Part shown: positions 4,799 to 8,560 of the stretch, piece after piece
Numbering within the stretch: position 1 is the first letter of the stretch
How the letters are laid out: each line of letters starts with the position of its first letter
Source of the DNA: Phycisphaerales bacterium
Lineage (GTDB): Bacteria > Planctomycetota > Phycisphaerae > Phycisphaerales > UBA1924
Assembly: GCA_025453375.1 (NCBI GenBank)
Contig: JALOQT010000027.1
Location: 1-8,560, forward strand
Length of the DNA: 8,560 nt
Reading direction: 5' to 3'
Notes under the pieces: generated by a model
What the model saw: the letters and a program-made list of their open reading frames with translations, nothing else
The model's database searches: none
What the model was told of the DNA's origin: nothing
Program-made: the position numbers and the translations under genes

Positions 4799-6190
4799 TC
4801 AGTTCAACACGATCGTGATTTCGAGTTTCAGGCCGGCGTCTGGGCGGTCGGGGAGGTCGCGGAGTTTCTGGCCGCTGGCGCGCCAGTTGTACGCCGCAGC
4901 GATGACGGGCTCGTCGATCTCCATCGCAAAGCCGCTGGAGCGAATGAGGCGGACATTGCGCACGCGGCCGGAGCGGGCGAAGGTCAGTTCGATCGTCGGG
5001 GCGGCGCGGGGAACGACGGCGCGGGTCAGGAGCGTGAACTCGGGCCGCACGGTGCGAATCTCCAGCCCCGGCCCGGCATCGACGCGCCCGTTGCGAAAGA
5101 CCGTCGCGGGCAAACGCGTGAAGGCGTCACTATCGCGGTCAGCCGGGACGGTGGTGCGGCTGTCCGCCGCGGCACCAGGGGGGGCGGCGGGGGCAGTGGG
5201 GGCAGTGGGAGCGGTGGAGGCAGTGGGGGGCGCGGCGGCGGCAACTTGAGCGTCGACCGCGGGCCGGGCGGCCTGAGCAGGCTGGGCGGCTTGCGCATCT
5301 TGCTGCGTCTGGGCCTGCTGAGCTTCTTGGGCCTGCTGTTGGTCCTGCGCGTCGCGCGCGGGCTGGGCGGTGGCTGCGACGGACGCCGCGGCGGGCGGCG
5401 GGGCGAGGGTCGTGCCGACGGCGGGCGCTTCGGGGCTGGGGGCCTGCGCGATCGACGCGGCCTGGGCCTGCTGGGCCTCCATCGCCGGTTGAGCGGGTCG
5501 AGCATCGGTGGCCTGCTGCGCCTCGCGGGCCTCGCGTGCGTCCTGCGCGGGCTGGGCTTCCTGGGCGGGTTGGGCCTCGCGGGCGTCGGTCGCGGGCGAT
5601 GGTGTGGGGGTGGTGGGGGATGGCGGGGGGGATGGCGCGGCGGCTGGGGCGCCGCTGAAAGCCTGGTCGGTGCGGTCGAGCTGTGGCTGCAGGAGGGTGG
5701 ATTCGGTGGCCTGGTGCTCGCCGGTGGCGGTGCTGCGGAGCCAGCTCTCGGCCCCGGGGGTGCCGTTCTCGACGCCGAGGGCCAGGAGCATCGGCTCAGG
5801 CTCGGGCGGTCGCTCGCCTGCGGGCGCGGGGGGGGCGGGCAGGGGCTGGATCGTGGCGAGCGTCGGCGTCGGCACTTCTGGCGCGGTAGCGATTGGCGGG
5901 GCGACGGCCGTCGCCTGCGGGAGGCTCGCAGGTGCGGCGGGCGGCTCGGCGCTCGGGAAGATCACCATCGGCACGAGCGTCCAAGCGTCGTCGCTGGCGG
6001 AGGTCGGGCCGCTGGCCTCGCGGGCCTGGGTCGGTTTCCACGTCCACATCGCCATCGCGGCCAACGCATGCACGCCCAGGCTCGCGGCCAGGCAGAGCGT
6101 CCACGAGGAGACGTGCCCAGCGCGGCGTTCGGTACGGCGTGCGGCGGCGCGGTCGGGGTGCGGGCGGGTTGGCGGCGGGGCCTCGGACAC
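4799..6190 (-). CDS. TonB-family energy transducer with Ala-Gln tripeptide repeats
   Basis: A 463-residue protein with TonB architecture. A basic cytoplasmic start (1-28) precedes one membrane helix (about 29-50) carrying Ser37-x3-His41, which matches the S-x3-H motif of E. coli TonB (S16/H20) used with ExbB/ExbD. A long Pro/Ala-rich periplasmic spacer (80-345) follows. A C-terminal domain at about 385-463 fits the TonB fold, with IELTFARSGRVRNVRLIRSSG (400-420), an AAYNWR block (432-437) and a final EITIVLN strand. The likely role is to pass inner-membrane proton-motive energy to outer-membrane transporters. The spacer holds two blocks of the tripeptide Ala-(Gln/Arg)-x. The start is GTG at 6190: an in-frame TGA lies three codons upstream, so it cannot extend. 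No Shine-Dalgarno site is evident. No exbB/exbD is in view. A TolA-like role is possible. Confidence 0.82.
   Translation of the reverse strand: MSEAPPPTRPHPDRAAARRTERRAGHVSSWTLCLAASLGVHALAAMAMWTWKPTQAREASGPTSASDDAWTLVPMVIFPSAEPPAAPASLPQATAVAPPIATAPEVPTPTLATIQPLPAPPAPAGERPPEPEPMLLALGVENGTPGAESWLRSTATGEHQATESTLLQPQLDRTDQAFSGAPAAAPSPPPSPTTPTPSPATDAREAQPAQEAQPAQDAREAREAQQATDARPAQPAMEAQQAQAASIAQAPSPEAPAVGTTLAPPPAAASVAATAQPARDAQDQQQAQEAQQAQTQQDAQAAQPAQAARPAVDAQVAAAAPPTASTAPTAPTAPAAPPGAAADSRTTVPADRDSDAFTRLPATVFRNGRVDAGPGLEIRTVRPEFTLLTRAVVPRAAPTIELTFARSGRVRNVRLIRSSGFAMEIDEPVIAAAYNWRASGQKLRDLPDRPDAGLKLEITIVLN
5178..5230 (+). other. G-quadruplex-type G-run cluster
   Basis: On the plus strand (template for the TonB-like gene), G-runs G7 (5178-5184), G5 (5189-5193), G5 (5198-5202) and G3 (5207-5209) are separated by 4-nt loops, followed by G6 at 5225-5230. 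The 9-bp unit GGGGGCAGT is repeated and encodes the Thr-Ala-Pro tripeptides. A second cluster lies at 5828-5845. Protein coding of Pro/Ala explains the sequence. Confidence 0.55.
5240..5590 (-). repeat. 9-bp-period coding repeats (Ala-Gln/Arg-x tripeptides)
   Basis: This is the DNA for residues of about 203-317 of the TonB-like protein. It comprises two blocks of roughly 14 tripeptides, residues 203-244 and 275-317, each mostly Ala-Gln-x or Ala-Arg-x with x often Pro, Glu, Asp or Gln. A 30-residue linker without the pattern separates them. Codon use varies between units, so the repeats are old or selected at protein level. Confidence 0.75.
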
Positions 6191-6271
6191 GATCGGTCAA
6201 TCGTAGCGACGAGGCGGATTTGCACGCCGGTGTGGCCGCGAAGGGGTTTGGACCGATAGCGTCGTGCACGA
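6191..6271. promoter_or_regulatory. Divergent promoter region between the TonB-like gene and murF
   Basis: Only 81 bp separate the GTG of the TonB-like gene from the ATG of murF, so both promoters must sit here or within the opposite gene. I find no clear -10/-35 pair and no Shine-Dalgarno site on either side. A 7-bp inverted repeat, ATCGGTC (6192-6198) and GACCGAT (6251-6257), places an arm close to each start. It could be an operator but may be chance. Confidence 0.4.
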
Positions 6272-7843
6272 ATGACGTTCTGGACGCTTGACAACCTGGC
6301 TCTCGTCACCGGCGGGCGACGGCGCGAGGCAGCCGGCGCCACCAGCAGCGTCACCAGTGGGGCCAGCCGCGGCCTGGTCGCCACCGGCCTGAGCACCGAC
6401 ACGCGGACGATCCGCCCCGGGCAGGTGTTTGTCGCGCTGGTGGGCGAGACGCACGACGGGCATGATCACGCGATAGCCGCCGCGCGGGCAGGGGCGAGTG
6501 TGGTGATCGCCCAGCGCGTGCCGCCGGGGTGGGATGAGGCGCCGGGCACCGGCCAGTGCACACTGCTGCTGGTGGATTCGACGCGACGGGCCCTGGGCGT
6601 GCTGGCGGCGGCATATCGCACGACGCTGCGGGCGACGGTCATCGCGGTGTGCGGCAGCAATGGCAAGACGACCACGGTGCGTCTGATTGACAGCGTGCTG
6701 AGCCAGACGCTGCAGGGCACCGCCAGCCGCAAGAGCTTCAACAACGACATCGGCGTGCCGCTGACGATCCTGTCGGCGATGCCCGACGATCAGTACCTCA
6801 TCTGCGAGGTCGGCAGCAACGCGCCGGGGGAGATCGCGACGCTCGGGGCGATCGTGCGGCCGGATATCGCGATCATCACCAGCATCGGGCGTGAGCATCT
6901 GGCTGGCTTTGGCGACCTGCAAGGCGTCGCCCGCGAGGAGGCGAGCATTCTGAAGTATGTACGGCCCGGCGGGCTGGCCGTGCTGGCGGCCGACGCGCCG
7001 GTGCTGCGCAGCGCGGCGGGCGTGTCATGCGTGAGCCGCACCGTGTGGTTCGGCGCGGCGGCTGATGCGGGGCTGCGGGCCAGCGAGGTTCGCCATGTGG
7101 TCGATGATGACGGGCGCGTGGGGCTGCGGTTTGCGATCCGTGGCGGGCAGGGCGGGCAGGATCATGTTCACGACGCCCGCCTTGCTCACCTGGGCATGAT
7201 CGGCGCACACAACGCCAGCAACGCACTGGCGGCGTGGGCCGTGGGGCGCGAACTGGGTCTGAGCACGGAGGCGATGCTGCGCGGCCTGGCCCACGCCAGC
7301 GGGCCGGAGATGCGCTTGGCTGTGGAAATGATCACGCTGGCAAGTGGCGGCACAGTGCGCGTGATCAATGATGCGTACAACGCCAACCCGGAGAGCATGC
7401 TGGCGGGCCTGCGGACACTGGCGGAACTCGCGTCGGACGTTGGCGCAGGTGGTGGCCGGGCGCGGGCGGTGGCGATCCTGGGGGACATGCTGGAACTGGG
7501 TGCATCGGAGGAGGAGTCGCATCGCGAGGTGCTGGCTGCAGCGCTGGCGCACGGGGCAGTGGTGCGGACGATCGGCCCGCGCTTCGCCGCGGCGGCCAGT
7601 GCCCTCGGCGGCGCCGCGGGTGCTGATGGGGCGATTGCGACGGACGTGGCCGGGGCGGCGGGCGTGGTGCGGGCGGGGGATGTGGTGCTGGTCAAAGGCT
7701 CGCGCGGCAGCCGCATGGAGCGGGTGATCGAGGCGCTGCGGAGCGGCGCTTCGGCGACCGGGGGAGTGATCGGGGGAGTGGGTGAGGCCGATGGCGGGCG
7801 ACAAGCCGCGCAGGTGCGCGGGCGACAGGAGGTCGGCGGATGA
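6272..7843 (+). CDS. murF: UDP-MurNAc-tripeptide--D-Ala-D-Ala ligase (MurF)
   Basis: A cytosolic ATP-dependent ligase that adds D-Ala-D-Ala to UDP-MurNAc-tripeptide, the last cytoplasmic amino-acid step of peptidoglycan synthesis. At 523 residues it is longer than the usual 450 or so, mainly through loops and a Gly/Ala-rich tail (490-523). Motifs in order: STDTRTIRPG (41-50), P-loop GSNGKTTT (128-135), NNDIGVP (157-163), REHLAGFG (207-214), HNASNALAAW (313-322), NDAYNANPES (366-375), LGDMLELG (403-410) and KGSRGSRME (475-483). Oddity: Mur ligases have a carbamylated Lys 14-15 residues after the conserved His; here that place is Glu223 (V-A-R-E-E-A-S-I). ATG 6272 is the only possible ATG because an in-frame TAG lies four codons upstream. 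No Shine-Dalgarno site is visible. The 3' end overlaps mraY by four bases. Confidence 0.96.
   Translation: MTFWTLDNLALVTGGRRREAAGATSSVTSGASRGLVATGLSTDTRTIRPGQVFVALVGETHDGHDHAIAAARAGASVVIAQRVPPGWDEAPGTGQCTLLLVDSTRRALGVLAAAYRTTLRATVIAVCGSNGKTTTVRLIDSVLSQTLQGTASRKSFNNDIGVPLTILSAMPDDQYLICEVGSNAPGEIATLGAIVRPDIAIITSIGREHLAGFGDLQGVAREEASILKYVRPGGLAVLAADAPVLRSAAGVSCVSRTVWFGAAADAGLRASEVRHVVDDDGRVGLRFAIRGGQGGQDHVHDARLAHLGMIGAHNASNALAAWAVGRELGLSTEAMLRGLAHASGPEMRLAVEMITLASGGTVRVINDAYNANPESMLAGLRTLAELASDVGAGGGRARAVAILGDMLELGASEEESHREVLAAALAHGAVVRTIGPRFAAAASALGGAAGADGAIATDVAGAAGVVRAGDVVLVKGSRGSRMERVIEALRSGASATGGVIGGVGEADGGRQAAQVRGRQEVGG
7827..7833 (+). promoter_or_regulatory. Strong Shine-Dalgarno site of mraY inside murF
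   Basis: AGGAGGT, a full anti-Shine-Dalgarno match, is 6 nt before the mraY ATG and lies within the last codons of murF. It contrasts with the missing ribosome sites of murF and the TonB-like gene. Confidence 0.85.
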
Positions 7844-8560
7844 TCCCGTGGTTGATGGAAGTGACATACAACCTGCAGGTGCAGTGGGGGCTGCGGTGGG
7901 GCCTGCAGATTTTCGATCAGGAGTCGTTCCGCGTGCTGGCGGCGGCGCTGCTGGCGTTCATGCTGGTCATGCTCAGTGGCCGGCGCGTTATCGCGTGGCT
8001 TCGGCGGATGAAAATCGGCGACACGGGGCAGACCGATGCGCTGGCCCTGGCGGCCAAGGCGCGCGACAAGGCCAACACGCCGACGATGGGCGGGATTCTG
8101 ATTGTCGGGGCGATTCTGGTTGCGTCGGTGCTGCTGGCGGATCTTCGCAACTTTTATGTGCAGCTTGGGCTGGTGGTCATGCTCTGGTTGGCCGGGCTGG
8201 GCGCGGTGGATGACTGGCTGAAACTGACGGCCAAGATTCGCAAGACCGGCTCGCGCCAGGGGTTGTATTCGTGGGAGAAGTTCGTCTTCCAGGTCGGCAT
8301 GTCGCTGCTGGTGGGGTACTTTGCGTATCAGCATGGCGTGCCGAGCAACTTGCCCGGGCCCTATGTCGCGCATGTGCTGACGCTGCCATTTCAAAAGACG
8401 TATGAGCCGGGCACGGGCGAACTGGCGGCGGGGCTGGTGTTTCTGCCGCTGGTGCTGTATCTGGTCATGAGCGTGCTGATGGTCACGGGTATGAGCAACG
8501 CGGCGAACATCGCCGACGGAATGGATGGGCTGTGTGCGGGGGTCTCGGCGCAGATGCGCG
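7840..8560 (+). CDS. mraY: Phospho-MurNAc-pentapeptide transferase (MraY), 5' part
   Basis: An inner-membrane enzyme that transfers phospho-MurNAc-pentapeptide from UDP to undecaprenyl phosphate, making lipid I. The gene runs off the right edge. 240 residues are visible of a normal 320-400, with no internal stop. Family motifs: NTPTMGG (79-85, usually GTPTMGG), the acidic pair GAVDDWLK (121-128, D124/D125, equivalent to the essential Asp pair), RQGLYSWEKF (139-148) and SNAANIADGMDG (219-230), the Mg-binding block. Hydrophobic segments occur at about 30-48, 85-101, 106-123, 147-164 and 195-216. ATG 7840 overlaps the murF stop as ATGA and follows AGGAGGT, so translation is probably coupled. The murF-mraY order matches the dcw cluster; murD, ftsW and murG would be expected beyond the edge. 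Confidence 0.96.
   Translation, partial: MIPWLMEVTYNLQVQWGLRWGLQIFDQESFRVLAAALLAFMLVMLSGRRVIAWLRRMKIGDTGQTDALALAAKARDKANTPTMGGILIVGAILVASVLLADLRNFYVQLGLVVMLWLAGLGAVDDWLKLTAKIRKTGSRQGLYSWEKFVFQVGMSLLVGYFAYQHGVPSNLPGPYVAHVLTLPFQKTYEPGTGELAAGLVFLPLVLYLVMSVLMVTGMSNAANIADGMDGLCAGVSAQMR

Noticed and set aside
5246..6259. Long open frame on the plus strand (Gly/Arg/Leu-rich)
   Set aside because: It is antisense to the TonB-like gene. Its composition is what Ala/Pro/Gln codons give on the opposite strand, and no motif or start signal supports it.
7186..8394. Minus-strand open frame across murF and mraY
   Set aside because: It spans two well-identified genes and their overlap, and its product is low-complexity Arg/Pro/His/Ser-rich.
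1..8560. Mobile island or defence system
   Set aside because: No integrase, transposase, nuclease, toxin-antitoxin or phage gene is seen. The genes are envelope and housekeeping functions with similar GC-rich codon use throughout.

Overview
The window is GC-rich DNA that most likely comes from a planctomycete of the Phycisphaerae type. The main reason is that two secreted proteins end in a duplicated dockerin-like module with a final Gly-Cys. I know this as the 'GC-type dockerin' tail of Phycisphaerales-like bacteria; the assignment is from memory and was not checked. An N-terminal GTG start, weak or absent Shine-Dalgarno sites and long Ala/Pro/Gln-rich stretches fit such a genome.

Layout. 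(1) 24-1340 (+): secreted protein with an unassigned beta-rich module, a C-type-lectin-like domain and the dockerin tail. (2) 1341-1538: convergent intergenic region packed with a GAAA-loop hairpin, two arrays of 7-bp tandem repeats and a REP-like double hairpin. (3) 1539-2480 (-): second secreted protein with the same dockerin tail. (4) 2481-2773: divergent intergenic region. (5) 2774-4285 (+): leucyl aminopeptidase PepA with all metal and catalytic residues, followed after 32 nt by a small two-helix membrane protein (4318-4671). (6) 4672-4798: second convergent intergenic region, again with a 7-bp array. (7) 4799-6190 (-): TonB-family energy transducer with unusual tripeptide repeats. (8) 6272-7843 (+) murF and 7840-8560 (+) mraY, overlapping by ATGA. 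These are a piece of the dcw (division and cell wall) cluster and continue beyond the right edge.

How the genes fit together. murF and mraY carry out consecutive steps of peptidoglycan precursor synthesis: UDP-MurNAc-pentapeptide formation in the cytoplasm, then its transfer to undecaprenyl phosphate at the membrane. The TonB-like protein would couple inner-membrane energy to outer-membrane transport. The two dockerin-tailed proteins are exported, and one probably binds carbohydrate. PepA is a housekeeping peptidase. No phage, IS, CRISPR, tRNA or rRNA signal was seen.

The least expected signal is in the 3' flanks. Three genes end in C-TGA-GTG, and each is followed within about 6-12 nt by a tandem array of a 7-bp unit (GCCATCA x4, GTGAGAY x3, GRCATCR x3). 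Two of them share the decamer CTGAGTGGGG across the stop codon. A second notable point is that the MurF has Glu where Mur ligases normally have the carbamylated lysine.
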